This document shows positions 1 through 8,257 of a stretch of DNA of 64,000 bases, in pieces (within the stretch, counting starts at the first letter, position 1; each line of letters opens with the position of its first letter). Under the pieces are notes generated by a model. It made no database searches. It saw nothing but the letters and a program-made list of their open reading frames with translations, and was not told the DNA's origin. The DNA is taken from assembly GCF_001436115.1 (NCBI RefSeq), contig NZ_AYZQ01000001.1, positions 62,001 to 126,000 of the forward strand, given 5' to 3'. Source of the DNA: Lacticaseibacillus brantae DSM 23927 (GTDB lineage Bacteria; Bacillota; Bacilli; Lactobacillales; Lactobacillaceae). A program made the position numbers and the translations under genes.

Positions 1-573
1 AACAAGCGTGTTTCTGCTGACTTGCATGTCTTCTTTCCAAGCCGCGAGTACGACCATGTGACTGTCCGGCTGTTGAATGGCGACGTTCGGTTTAATGAGA
101 TCCACGGTAAAGACTTCTATGTTAAGAGTACTAACGGTGACATTCAATTCTTAAAGAGCCAAGTGGTGATGATTGAAGCTCAAGGCGTGAATGGTGATAT
201 TAAGGTGAATGAGGGCACGGTGCATGATGTGTTCTTAGAAACGGTCAATGGTGATATTAAGTTAGCCAATTCACCAGAAACAGCCCAGATTACCACGGTC
301 AATGGGACAATTCGCGCTACTTACCAGCAAGCATTCCATACCTTGTCGGCTAGCTCAGTGAACGGCGATGTGAAGTTGGCTTTCCCAACGACCGCCGCCC
401 TCAATGGTCAGGCTAAAGCACGCTTGGGTGAGGTGAAGTCTCGGCTTGACCAAGTCCCGGCCAAGAAGAACAGTAAGTCGGTTGACTTGCAACGCGCTGG
501 CGAAGGTGCCGGTGCCATCACCGTTTCCACGACGAGTGGTAGTATTTTACTCAAAGATTCAGACCAAAAATAA
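1..573 (+). CDS. DUF4097 (YvlB/LiaG-like) beta-strand repeat protein, 5' end missing
   Basis: The reading frame is open from base 1, so the gene begins before the window and only the C-terminal part is here. The visible part has a repeating NGDI/NGDV motif about every 20 residues (NGDVRF, NGDIQF, NGDIKV, NGDIKL, NGTIRA, NGDVKL). This is typical of the right-handed beta-helix of DUF4097 proteins such as B. subtilis YvlB and LiaG. The family is linked to cell-envelope stress responses, but its biochemical role is unknown. Two small membrane-protein genes follow closely, as in the yvlBCD arrangement. The family call is good; the function is not established. Confidence 0.8.
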   Translation, partial: NKRVSADLHVFFPSREYDHVTVRLLNGDVRFNEIHGKDFYVKSTNGDIQFLKSQVVMIEAQGVNGDIKVNEGTVHDVFLETVNGDIKLANSPETAQITTVNGTIRATYQQAFHTLSASSVNGDVKLAFPTTAALNGQAKARLGEVKSRLDQVPAKKNSKSVDLQRAGEGAGAITVSTTSGSILLKDSDQK

Positions 574-595
574 TTAAATAAAGGAGGATTGGCTG

Positions 596-904
596 ATGCC
601 TTTTCTACTAATACCATTGGTACTTTTCGGAGTCGGACTGCTGATTGCCGTCCCCTTGATGATCGGATTCTTCCTTTTACGGGTGCTGTTTATTCCGTTG
701 CTAGTGATTGGCATTGTTTGGTGGGCGCTTTCTGGCGGCCGCCGGCAATTTCGGGGTAACGAGTTCGTCTATCATACGCGTCGCCACCACAAGCGCCGTT
801 ATGAGTGGGATCAACCAACACAAGCCCAACCCAAATCAAAGCAATCCCGCAAACCTGCGGAGAATGTTTCTGAAAAAGATGACGATAACTGGAGCGATTT
901 TTAA
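596..904 (+). CDS. small membrane protein, YvlC-position protein
   Basis: A 102-residue protein with a strong AAGGAGG site 9 bases before the ATG. Residues 1-45 form two adjacent hydrophobic segments. The rest is a basic then acidic hydrophilic tail rich in R, K, Q and D, predicted to be cytoplasmic. It lies between the DUF4097 gene and the YvlD-like gene and shares one base with the latter, so the three are probably co-transcribed. The position matches yvlC of Bacillus, but I see no clear PspC motif and leave it as an unnamed envelope-stress cluster member. Confidence 0.7.
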   Translation: MPFLLIPLVLFGVGLLIAVPLMIGFFLLRVLFIPLLVIGIVWWALSGGRRQFRGNEFVYHTRRHHKRRYEWDQPTQAQPKSKQSRKPAENVSEKDDDNWSDF

Positions 905-1245
905 TGGGATTTTTTAAACGCACGATTCTCACGACATTAATTTTTGTCGCCTATGCGCAACTGTTTCCCACCCAATTGATGGTCAGCAGTTTTGGGGTAG
1001 CCCTTGTGGGTGCCTTGGTCTTAGGAATTCTCAACGGGATTATAAAACCCATCTTGAGTTTCCTCTCGTTTCCACTCACCATCATCACTTTCGGCCTATT
1101 CGCCATTGTGATTAATGCCTTGATGCTAAGTATGATGACTTGGTTCGTCCCTGGCATCGTGCTCAGTAGCTTCGGCAGCACATTATTGTTAGCCATCGTG
1201 ATTTCCCTTGTCAGTGCCATTTTTGGGGATAGCCGCGATAACTAA
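904..1245 (+). CDS. YvlD-like phage-holin-family (PF04020 type) membrane protein
   Basis: A 113-residue, very hydrophobic protein with about four membrane segments and short loops. The sequence GILNGIIKPILSFLSFP in the middle is characteristic of the YvlD/holin-4 superfamily, which is common in Firmicutes and Actinobacteria. The start ATG overlaps the preceding stop by one base (TAATG), indicating translational coupling. A terminator follows at once, closing the three-gene cluster. Despite the holin name there is no prophage context; a role in envelope stress is inferred from the neighbours. Confidence 0.8.
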   Translation: MGFFKRTILTTLIFVAYAQLFPTQLMVSSFGVALVGALVLGILNGIIKPILSFLSFPLTIITFGLFAIVINALMLSMMTWFVPGIVLSSFGSTLLLAIVISLVSAIFGDSRDN

Positions 1246-1265
1246 CGGTGTCATAGCTAAAAAAC

Positions 1266-1307
1266 AGTCGTGCCTGACTCGATTTGAGTTAGCACGACTA
1301 TTTTTTT
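1266..1307 (+). terminator. Rho-independent terminator after the yvlD-like gene
   Basis: The arms AGTCGTGC and GCACGACT pair, with further pairing inside, and are followed by seven T. It separates the envelope cluster from hprK. Confidence 0.85.
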
Positions 1308-1391
1308 GGCCAAAAATAGGGGTAGGGCAGGATTGGTGCTAAGGCGGCGTGATTGGAATTCGGTGAATTCTCTGCGGGCGCGGCCAAATCA

Positions 1392-1400
1392 TGGTAAAAT
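1392..1400 (+). promoter_or_regulatory. hprK extended -10 promoter
   Basis: TGG directly before TAAAAT forms an extended -10 element 34 bases before the hprK ATG. No good -35 is visible, which is usual for extended -10 promoters. Confidence 0.45.
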
Positions 1401-1433
1401 CAAACTATCTATTGTGAAAGTCAGGTGGAACCA

Positions 1434-2378
1434 ATGGCAGATAGTGTCACGGTCGGGAAACTTGTAACCGCAACGAATCTTGAGGTTGTGAGTGGCTCAG
1501 ATTATCTGAATGAACGCCGAATTGAGGTCAGCGACATTTCGCGGCCAGGCTTGGAATTAACCGGCTATTTTAATTATTATCCTCATGAACGAATTCAACT
1601 TTTTGGGCGGACTGAAATCTCTTTTGCTCGGAACATGACCAGTGATGAACGCTTGCTGATTTTCAAGCGCATGGCATCAGAAGACACACCTGCATTTCTC
1701 GTGTCCCGTGGGTTTGAACCACCGGTTGAAATGCTTGATGCTGCCGGCGCAATGCATATTCCAGTGCTGCGGTCAAAGTTACCTACCACGCGTTTATCCA
1801 GTTTAATTACTGAATATCTGGATGGCCAACTGGCTGAACGTCGGAGCATGCATGGTGTTCTTGTGGACATTTATGGCCTTGGGGTGCTGATCACTGGCGA
1901 CTCTGGCGTTGGTAAATCCGAAACCGCTTTAGAACTGGTTCAACGTGGTCATCGGCTGATTGCGGATGACCGTGTGGATGTTTATCAGCAAGATGAACAG
2001 ACCGTGGTGGGGGAAGCCCCAGCTATTTTGTCACACTTGTTGGAAATTCGCGGTATTGGGATTATTGATGTCATGAATCTGTTTGGCGCCGGCGCCGTGC
2101 GGGAGAACACTTCGATTTCTCTGATTGTCCATTTGGAAAACTGGAGTCCAGATAAGACTTTTGATCGCTTGGGCACCGGTGAGCAGTCACAGCAAATCTT
2201 TGATGTGCCTGTTCCTAAGATTACCGTTCCCGTGAAGGTTGGGCGTAACTTGGCAATCATCATTGAAGTAGCAGCGATGAACTTCCGGGCCAAGTCGATG
2301 GGCTATGACGCAACCAAGACTTTTGAGAATAACTTGAATAAACTGATTCAGACTAATTCGGGGGACGAAAACGCATGA
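1434..2378 (+). CDS. hprK: HPr kinase/phosphorylase
   Basis: Bifunctional enzyme that phosphorylates HPr of the PTS on Ser46 with ATP or PPi and also removes the phosphate, setting CcpA-dependent catabolite control. From the ATG at 1434 the protein has 314 residues, the usual length. The P-loop GDSGVGKSE is at 155-163 and the family signature [11 protein letters not shown] at 203-213. A GTG lies nine bases upstream, but the ATG sits correctly after AGGTGG and gives the N-terminus MADSVTV that I recall from L. casei HprK. The stop overlaps the lgt start (ATGA), so the two are co-translated, the common arrangement in Lactobacillaceae. Confidence 0.97.
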   Translation: MADSVTVGKLVTATNLEVVSGSDYLNERRIEVSDISRPGLELTGYFNYYPHERIQLFGRTEISFARNMTSDERLLIFKRMASEDTPAFLVSRGFEPPVEMLDAAGAMHIPVLRSKLPTTRLSSLITEYLDGQLAERRSMHGVLVDIYGLGVLITGDSGVGKSETALELVQRGHRLIADDRVDVYQQDEQTVVGEAPAILSHLLEIRGIGIIDVMNLFGAGAVRENTSISLIVHLENWSPDKTFDRLGTGEQSQQIFDVPVPKITVPVKVGRNLAIIIEVAAMNFRAKSMGYDATKTFENNLNKLIQTNSGDENA

Positions 2379-3199
2379 TGGCTGCATTAAATCCGATTGC
2401 GTTGCAACTTGGCGGCTTATCAATTCACTGGTATGGGATCATTATCGCCAGTGGGGTCTTGTTGGCTGTTTATCTCTCTAGCCAAGAAGCAAAGCGCCGC
2501 AACGTTAATGAAGATCATATTTTGAATTTAATTCTCTGGTCACTGCCGTTTACCTTAATTGGCGCTAGACTGTATTATGTTGCGTTTAAATGGCCATATT
2601 ACGCGGCCCATCCAAGCGAAATCATTGCGATTTGGCATGGCGGGATTGCGATTTATGGTGGCTTGATTGCGGCAGTTTTAGTATTCATTGTCTACACCAG
2701 GGTTCAGTGGTTATCCATTTGGCTGATTCTGGACATTGTTTCGCCCACGGTGATGATTGCGCAGGCAATTGGCCGCTGGGGCAATTTCATGAACCAAGAG
2801 GCTTTTGGCGCTGTCACGAGCAAGGCGTTTCTTGAAGGCATTCATTTACCAAGCTTTATCATTCAGCAGATGTTTATCGACGGGGCTTATCGCCAACCGA
2901 CATTTCTATACGAATCGTTCTGGAACTTAGTGGGCTTCGCGTTGATTATGTCGATTCGCCATCATCAGCACTGGTTTAAACAAGGTGAAATTTTCCTAAG
3001 CTATGTCATGTGGTACAGTTTTGGCCGTTTCTTTATCGAAGGCATGCGGACGGACAGTCTGTATGTGATTCCGGGGCTGCGGGCCTCACAACTTTTGTCG
3101 GTGATTCTGTTTATCAGTGCGATTGCCATTTGGGTTTATCGGCGCCGGCACAATAATTTGTGGTATCTGGATGGTAACGAACTCAAATACGCGAATTAG
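2375..3199 (+). CDS. lgt: prolipoprotein diacylglyceryl transferase
   Basis: Membrane enzyme that moves a diacylglyceryl group from phosphatidylglycerol to the lipobox cysteine of prelipoproteins. The 274-residue protein has about seven membrane segments. It carries the Lgt signature [13 protein letters not shown] at 133-145, with the essential arginine and asparagine, and the conserved WHGG at 87-90. The start overlaps the hprK stop by four bases; a second ATG follows three bases later and cannot be excluded. Substrates encoded in this window include the UgpB-like binding protein. Confidence 0.96.
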   Translation: MMAALNPIALQLGGLSIHWYGIIIASGVLLAVYLSSQEAKRRNVNEDHILNLILWSLPFTLIGARLYYVAFKWPYYAAHPSEIIAIWHGGIAIYGGLIAAVLVFIVYTRVQWLSIWLILDIVSPTVMIAQAIGRWGNFMNQEAFGAVTSKAFLEGIHLPSFIIQQMFIDGAYRQPTFLYESFWNLVGFALIMSIRHHQHWFKQGEIFLSYVMWYSFGRFFIEGMRTDSLYVIPGLRASQLLSVILFISAIAIWVYRRRHNNLWYLDGNELKYAN

Positions 3200-3228
3200 T
3201 CGCAACAAACATGATGTGCTTGGCACCG

Positions 3229-3255
3229 GCCTGGGTGAACTGACCCAGGCTTTTC
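3229..3255 (+). terminator. hairpin between lgt and gpsA
   Basis: GCCTGGGT and ACCCAGGC pair around a six-base loop and are followed by TTTTC. The short T run suggests partial termination, lowering gpsA relative to hprK-lgt. Confidence 0.6.
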
Positions 3256-3273
3256 ATTTAAGGAGGACAACTT

Positions 3274-4308
3274 GTGTCAAAAATTGCAGTCTTAGGAGCA
3301 GGCTCGTGGGGAACCGTCCTCGCGAACCTTTTAACTGATAATGGGCAGAATGTCTACTTGTGGACACACAGTGCTGATCAGGCTCAGACTTTAACGACAA
3401 CCCATATGAATGAACATTACTTAGGTGATTTCAAATTAAATCCCGACTTGCAGATTACGGCTAATCTGGAAACAGCGATTGGTGATGCCAGTGTTATTCT
3501 GTTCGTGGTCCCGACTAACGCCGTTCGCAGCGTGGCTGAACAGGTCCAACCATTCTTAGCGGCTCAGCCAAGTTGGCGGCCAATCCTGGCCCACGCGGCC
3601 AAGGGCTTGGAAAAGGGCACTGAATTACGCGTGTCTCAAGTCATTGATGAAGTGATTAAACCAGAGTTGACCAGCGGCTTAGTGGTGATTTCTGGCCCGA
3701 GTCATGCCGAAGATGTGGCGACTCATGACATTACCACGTTAACCGCGGCATCAACGTCATTGGCCGCGGCTAAGTCGATTCAGAAATTATTCATGAATGA
3801 CTATTTCCGCCTGTACACCAATCAAGATGTGTTAGGCGTTGAAATGGGGGCGGCGTTGAAGAACGTGATTGCCATTGGCGCTGGGGCGTTACACGGTCTG
3901 GGCTATGGCGATAACACGAAAGCGGCCTTACTCACGCGGGGCTTGGCTGAAATTACGCGCTTGGGGGTTAAAATGGGCGCGGATCCATTAACCTTTATTG
4001 GTTTGTCTGGCGTGGGGGACTTAATTGTTACCGGCACCTCGGTGCATTCACGTAATTGGCGAGCTGGGAATGCGTTAGGTCAGGGTGAAACCCTTGCTAA
4101 CGTTCTGGCAAATATGGGCATGGTGGTCGAAGGGGTCTCAACAGCCAAAGTTGTCCATGGGCTGGCGGCTGAACTGGGCGTCGAAATGCCGATTAGCGAC
4201 GCCATCTATCGCGTCTTGTATGAAGATGCTCCACTCAAGCAGGTAATCGCAGACCTGATGAAACGCGACGGTAAACCTGAATTCGATTTTGAAATCGAGA
4301 CTTTATAG
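3274..4308 (+). CDS. gpsA: NAD(P)-dependent glycerol-3-phosphate dehydrogenase
   Basis: Reduces dihydroxyacetone phosphate to sn-glycerol 3-phosphate, the backbone of phospholipids and lipoteichoic acid, in the cytoplasm. The 344-residue protein has the Rossmann motif GAGSWGT at 8-14. The motif GAALKNVIAIGAG contains the catalytic lysine, and GLSGVGDLIVT is conserved in GpsA. It starts with GTG after a strong AAGGAGG. It follows lgt in the conserved hprK-lgt-gpsA block. Confidence 0.96.
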   Translation: MSKIAVLGAGSWGTVLANLLTDNGQNVYLWTHSADQAQTLTTTHMNEHYLGDFKLNPDLQITANLETAIGDASVILFVVPTNAVRSVAEQVQPFLAAQPSWRPILAHAAKGLEKGTELRVSQVIDEVIKPELTSGLVVISGPSHAEDVATHDITTLTAASTSLAAAKSIQKLFMNDYFRLYTNQDVLGVEMGAALKNVIAIGAGALHGLGYGDNTKAALLTRGLAEITRLGVKMGADPLTFIGLSGVGDLIVTGTSVHSRNWRAGNALGQGETLANVLANMGMVVEGVSTAKVVHGLAAELGVEMPISDAIYRVLYEDAPLKQVIADLMKRDGKPEFDFEIETL

Positions 4309-4313
4309 ACGAC

Positions 4314-4342
4314 TTTACATTTCATTCAAAAAACAGTATAGT
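4314..4342 (+). promoter_or_regulatory. trxB promoter
   Basis: TTTACA and TATAGT are separated by 17 bases, just after the gpsA stop. A small hairpin (GCTTAC/GTAAGC, 4354-4373) lies between it and the ribosome binding site. Confidence 0.65.
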
Positions 4343-4392
4343 GTGTCAGATAGAAGCTTACCTTTTGTAAGCATTCATGAAGGAGGGCGCTT

Positions 4393-5334
4393 ATGGCAAA
4401 ACAATATGATGTCATTGTGATTGGTGCTGGCCCTGGTGGGATGACCGCAGCATTGTATGCTTCTCGGTCGAACCTTTCCGTATTAATGCTCGATCGGGGT
4501 ATTTACGGCGGGCAGATGAACAATACGGCTGAAATCGAAAACTATCCAGGCTTTAAGTCAATTCTAGGCCCAGATCTTGGTCAACAAATGTATGATGGCG
4601 CGACCCAATTCGGCGCTGAATATGCCTATGGTAATGTCAGTCAGGTCATTAATGATGGCTTGTGGAAGCGGGTTATTACCGATGAAGAGACGTTTGAAGC
4701 CAAGGCAATTGTGATTGCCACTGGTGCTGAACACCGTAAATTAGGTGTTGAGGGTGAAGAAACCTACAGTGGTCGTGGTGTTTCTTACTGTGCGGTCTGC
4801 GATGGCGCGTTCTTTAAGAACCGTGAACTCGTTGTCGTTGGTGGCGGGGATTCTGCCATTGAAGAAGGGCTCTATTTGACGCAATTAGCTTCAAAGGTGA
4901 CCGTTATTCATCGTCGTGACCAATTGCGGGCACAACAAATCATCCAGAAGCGGGCATTTGCCAACGACAAGATGAACTTTGTTTGGGATGCTCAAGTCGA
5001 AGATATTCTCGGTGATGACATGAAAGTCACCGGTGTGAAGTATGTCGATAAAGACACTGGTGAGGAACACGTTGTCCCTGCTAGTGGTGCCTTCATTTAT
5101 GTCGGCATTAAGCCAATGACTGATTCATTCAAGGATTTAGATATCTTGGATGACGCCGGTTGGATTCCAACTGATGATGAAATGGCAACGCGTGTCCCTG
5201 GCGTCTTTGCAATCGGCGACGTTCGCGCGAAGAATCTGCGACAAATTACTACGGCTGTTGGTGAAGGTGGTCAAGCGGGCCAGAGTGTCTTCAACTACTT
5301 GCAAAGTCTTGAAGATGAAAAAATCAACGCCTAA
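4393..5334 (+). CDS. trxB: thioredoxin-disulfide reductase
   Basis: FAD enzyme that uses NADPH to reduce thioredoxin. The 313-residue protein has the FAD motif GAGPGGM at 11-17, the redox-active CAVC at 133-136, the NADPH motif GGGDSA at 150-155 and a C-terminal FAD contact (FAIGDV). Length and motif order match the low-molecular-weight bacterial enzyme. It has its own promoter upstream and a terminator downstream, so it probably forms a single-gene unit. It supplies reducing power to thioredoxin-coupled enzymes, which may include the ArsC-like protein at 44320. Confidence 0.97.
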   Translation: MAKQYDVIVIGAGPGGMTAALYASRSNLSVLMLDRGIYGGQMNNTAEIENYPGFKSILGPDLGQQMYDGATQFGAEYAYGNVSQVINDGLWKRVITDEETFEAKAIVIATGAEHRKLGVEGEETYSGRGVSYCAVCDGAFFKNRELVVVGGGDSAIEEGLYLTQLASKVTVIHRRDQLRAQQIIQKRAFANDKMNFVWDAQVEDILGDDMKVTGVKYVDKDTGEEHVVPASGAFIYVGIKPMTDSFKDLDILDDAGWIPTDDEMATRVPGVFAIGDVRAKNLRQITTAVGEGGQAGQSVFNYLQSLEDEKINA

Positions 5335-5389
5335 TCTCAGGTTAATTAAAATATAAATGTTTTTTTGAGCAAAAAATGCAACTACACCG

Positions 5390-5431
5390 ATACCCAGTTC
5401 TTTGGTTCTGCCAAGGGGCTGGGTATTTTTG
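5390..5431 (+). terminator. terminator after trxB
   Basis: ATACCCAG pairs with CTGGGTAT, with an inner TTGG/CCAA pairing, followed by TTTTT. Confidence 0.8.
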
Positions 5432-5440
5432 TGTCTAGGG

Positions 5441-5456
5441 TTGTAAGCGATTGCTT
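5441..5456. promoter_or_regulatory. candidate cre (CcpA) site before the phosphoglucomutase gene
   Basis: TTGTAAGCGATTGCTT matches the consensus WTGNAANCGNWWNCAW at all but one of the fixed positions. It overlaps the -35 hexamer of the promoter at 5451-5479, a position where CcpA would repress. Confidence 0.6.
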
Positions 5457-5479
5457 AAGTGGGTCCCGACTTCTATACT
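5451..5479 (+). promoter_or_regulatory. phosphoglucomutase promoter
   Basis: TTGCTT and TATACT are separated by 17 bases. A second TATAAT at 5548-5553, 33 bases before the ATG, has no clear -35 and may be an additional start. Confidence 0.55.
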
Positions 5480-5585
5480 AATTATGGCGACAAGGGCACC
5501 AGGAATTCTTGCAAATGGAATTTTCCACCAAGCGTGGCATTATTCGGTATAATGTCAGTAACGAGACAGGAAAGAGGAGTCGACG

Positions 5586-7313
5586 ATGAGTTTTCAAAGC
5601 GAATACGAAAAATGGGTCCAACAACCAAATCTTGATGTGAGTGTGCAGAAGAGCCTCGCAGCAATGAAAGACGACTTAGCCAGCCAAGAAGAAGCCTTCA
5701 GCGTGCCGATGTCCTTTGGCACGGCTGGGATGCGCGGCGTGATTGGTGCGGGGATTAACCGGATGAATGTCTATACCGTCCAACAAGCGACGGAGGGGTT
5801 AGCCCGATTCATGGACAGCTTGCCAGCCACTCAAAAGCAACAAGGGGTGGCCATCAGCTATGATTCGCGGTATATGAGTCAAGAATTTGCCTATACAGCA
5901 GCTGGTGTTTTGGCTGCACACAACATTCCTAGTTTTGTCTTTGATAGTTTACGGCCAACGCCTGAACTCTCATTTGCCGTGCGCTACCTCAAAACCTATG
6001 CCGGGATCATGATTACTGCCAGCCACAATCCGAAACAATATAATGGATACAAAATTTATGGTCCGGATGGTGGGCAGATGCCACCTGAGGAATCTGATTT
6101 GATCACTAAATATGTGCGTGAAGTCACTGATATTTTCGATATCAAGACTGTCGACGTTGAAACGATGCGTAGCAATAACTTGCTGAATTTGATTGGTGAA
6201 GATATTGATGAAGCTTATTACGCCGCGGTAGCGACAGTGACAATTAATCATGACCTCGTTCAGTCGGTCGGCAAGACGATGAAATTGGTGTATACGCCGT
6301 TGCATGGGACGGGCAGAATTCCCGCGCAAATGGTGTTGCGGAATGCCGGATTTGAAAACTTCAAATTGGTGGCCAAGCAGAGTATTGCCGATCCAGAATT
6401 TGCTACCACACCATTCCCTAACCCTGAATTTCCACAAACCTTTGATATGGCCAAAGTACTGGGGGAACAAGAACAGGCTGACGTGTTGATTGCAACAGAC
6501 CCTGATGCGGATCGACTCGGGACGGCTGTTCGAGTTGGCGATGGCTATCAGTTGTTGACGGGTAACCAAATTGCTTCATTGCTGCTGCACTATATCCTGG
6601 AAGCGCGCAAGCAGGCGGGAACGTTACCGAAGAATGGGGCAGTCGTCAAGTCGATCGTCTCAACTGAATTGGCAACGGCTATCGCCAATGACTATGGGGT
6701 CGATATGATCAACGTTGAAACGGGCTTTAAGTTTATTGGTGACCAGATTAAACATTACGAGGCTACTGGTGAACATGAATTCCTCTTTGGTTTTGAAGAA
6801 AGCTACGGTTATTTGATTAAGCCATTTGTCCGTGATAAAGATGCTATTCAGTCAACCGTGTTGCTCGCTGAAGTAGCTGCGTATTACCAGGCCCAGAACA
6901 TGACACTTTGGGACGGGATTCAGGCGTTGTACAAGCAGTACGGCTATTTCGCTGAGAAGACCGTTTCGGTTGATTTCGAGGGGGTTAGTGGTCCTAAAGA
7001 GATGGCTGACTTGATGACGAAGTTCCGCGATCATCAGCCAGCGGCCTTTTCTGGGGTTGCTGTCAGTCGAGTTGAAGATTATAAGCTCCAACAAGCGACT
7101 GATGATAATGGCGAAATCGCTAAGATTGATATGCCTGTCAGCGATGTGTTGAAATATATTCTGAGTGATGGTTCATGGATTGCCATTCGCCCATCAGGCA
7201 CCGAACCAAAGGTGAAATTCTACGTGGGCACAAGTGCACCAGACGCACAAACGGCTAATCATAAATTGAATGATTTTGAGCAAGCTTTGACGGCCTTCCG
7301 GCAAGCAGAGTAA
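5586..7313 (+). CDS. pgcA: alpha-phosphoglucomutase (phospho-sugar mutase)
   Basis: Interconverts glucose 6-phosphate and glucose 1-phosphate, feeding UDP-glucose synthesis for wall polymers and exopolysaccharide. The 575-residue protein has the phosphohexomutase motif order: GTAGMRG at 45-51, TASHNP at 144-149 with the phosphoserine S146, DPDADR for the metal, and RPSGTEPK near the C-terminus for the substrate phosphate. The length fits the Firmicutes PgcA type rather than GlmM, which is separately present at 57896. AGGAG precedes the ATG. A cre-like site overlaps its promoter. Confidence 0.94.
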   Translation: MSFQSEYEKWVQQPNLDVSVQKSLAAMKDDLASQEEAFSVPMSFGTAGMRGVIGAGINRMNVYTVQQATEGLARFMDSLPATQKQQGVAISYDSRYMSQEFAYTAAGVLAAHNIPSFVFDSLRPTPELSFAVRYLKTYAGIMITASHNPKQYNGYKIYGPDGGQMPPEESDLITKYVREVTDIFDIKTVDVETMRSNNLLNLIGEDIDEAYYAAVATVTINHDLVQSVGKTMKLVYTPLHGTGRIPAQMVLRNAGFENFKLVAKQSIADPEFATTPFPNPEFPQTFDMAKVLGEQEQADVLIATDPDADRLGTAVRVGDGYQLLTGNQIASLLLHYILEARKQAGTLPKNGAVVKSIVSTELATAIANDYGVDMINVETGFKFIGDQIKHYEATGEHEFLFGFEESYGYLIKPFVRDKDAIQSTVLLAEVAAYYQAQNMTLWDGIQALYKQYGYFAEKTVSVDFEGVSGPKEMADLMTKFRDHQPAAFSGVAVSRVEDYKLQQATDDNGEIAKIDMPVSDVLKYILSDGSWIAIRPSGTEPKVKFYVGTSAPDAQTANHKLNDFEQALTAFRQAE

Positions 7314-7316
7314 TGC

Positions 7317-7365
7317 AAAAGCGGCAGGGCCGTAACTCTAAAGTTACGCTCTCTGCCGCTTTTTT
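7317..7365 (+). terminator. terminator after the phosphoglucomutase gene
   Basis: AAAAGCGGCAG pairs with CTGCCGCTTTT, with inner GTAACT/AGTTAC pairing and a final T run. Confidence 0.9.
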
Positions 7366-7378
7366 GACGGGATGGCTA

Positions 7379-7407
7379 TTGAGGCAGGTGGCAAACTGTG
7401 CTAACAT
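7379..7407 (+). promoter_or_regulatory. promoter of the HD-domain gene
   Basis: TTGAGG and TAACAT are separated by 17 bases, with TGC just before the -10 (extended type). Confidence 0.5.
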
Positions 7408-7440
7408 TGGAGAAATTTTAACCAAAAAGGAGAGACACAC

Positions 7441-8088
7441 ATGGGAATGCACCAATTTATTCAAGGCTTAAACAATTTGGAAAGCTTACGGCGGGCGCCT
7501 GGATTCTTCAAGTATGCCGAACACAGTGTGGCGGCGCATTCCTTTAAGGTCGCAGAAATTGCTCAGATGTTGGGTGATATTGAAGAAGAGGCGGGGAATC
7601 CCGTCAACTGGCAAATGTTATACGAGAAGGCCTTGAATCATGATTACACCGAACGGTTTATTGGTGATATCAAAACACCAGTTAAATACGCCACACCAAC
7701 GCTTCGGGAAATGCTTGCAGATGTTGAAGCATCCATGACGGAAAACTTCATTCAAAATGAAATTCCTGCCCCATTTCAAGATCGTTATCGGCGCCGTCTC
7801 TCTGAGGGTAAAGATGAAAGCTTGGAAGGTCAGATCCTATCCATTTCAGATAAAGTTGACTTGCTTTACGAATCTTTTGGCGAAATCGAGAAGGGCAATC
7901 CTGAACAGGTTTTTCTCGATATTTATACTGAGTCTTTGAGTACGATTCTTGATTTCAAATCACGGCCAAGCGTCCAGTATTTCCTCAAAAATGTCTTGCC
8001 AGATATGCTGGAAGAACAGTTCGGCGACCGTGATTTACTTGCACAATTGACTCGTGACACCTTGGCGGCTGCGGACGCTAAAGAGTAG
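7441..8088 (+). CDS. HD-domain phosphohydrolase, YfbR-like
   Basis: A 215-residue protein with the HD-superfamily metal ligands: H33 in the first helix (AAHSFKVAEIAQ) and the H67-D68 doublet in ALNHDYTERF. The layout resembles YfbR/YGK1-type 5'-nucleotidases that act on deoxynucleoside monophosphates. Substrate identity is inferred only. A strong ribosome binding site precedes the ATG, and the gene sits alone between two terminator-like hairpins. Its last codons touch the LexA-type box of uvrB. Confidence 0.8.
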   Translation: MGMHQFIQGLNNLESLRRAPGFFKYAEHSVAAHSFKVAEIAQMLGDIEEEAGNPVNWQMLYEKALNHDYTERFIGDIKTPVKYATPTLREMLADVEASMTENFIQNEIPAPFQDRYRRRLSEGKDESLEGQILSISDKVDLLYESFGEIEKGNPEQVFLDIYTESLSTILDFKSRPSVQYFLKNVLPDMLEEQFGDRDLLAQLTRDTLAAADAKE

Positions 8089-8102
8089 CGAAAGTATGTT
8101 CG
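8089..8102. promoter_or_regulatory. LexA (SOS) box of uvrBA
   Basis: CGAAAGTATGTTCG matches the Gram-positive LexA consensus CGAACATATGTTCG at 12 of 14 bases. It begins one base after the stop of the HD gene and lies just before the -10. Confidence 0.75.
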
Positions 8103-8105
8103 GTA

Positions 8106-8114
8106 TGCTATAAT
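8106..8114 (+). promoter_or_regulatory. uvrB extended -10 promoter
   Basis: TGC-TATAAT is a perfect extended -10. The expected -35 region is covered by the LexA box, so LexA would block polymerase access. Confidence 0.7.
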
Positions 8115-8191
8115 TGTCGTACGAATAAAACAGGCGCAAAGCATTACAGCAGTTGCATAATCGACGCGTCATCGCCATTGTGCACTGCAGT

Positions 8192-8236
8192 GGCCTGTGA
8201 ACAAAACATCATGTTTTGTCACAGGCCCTTTTATTT
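8192..8236 (+). terminator. terminator-like hairpin in the uvrB leader
   Basis: GGCCTGTGA pairs with TCACAGGCC, and CAAAACAT with ATGTTTTG. The hairpin is followed by CTTTTATTTG, and a single A is bulged. It lies between the only visible uvrB promoter and the uvrB start. The core resembles the hairpins at 34899 and 41905. The 5' arm can alternatively pair with the upstream GCCATTGTGCACTGCAGTGGC region, which suggests attenuation. Confidence 0.65.
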
Positions 8237-8257
8237 GCCTGATAGGGAGGTTTTTGG

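Noticed and set aside
904-1245. Prophage holin
   Set aside because: The family name is misleading; the neighbours are envelope-stress genes and there are no phage genes nearby.
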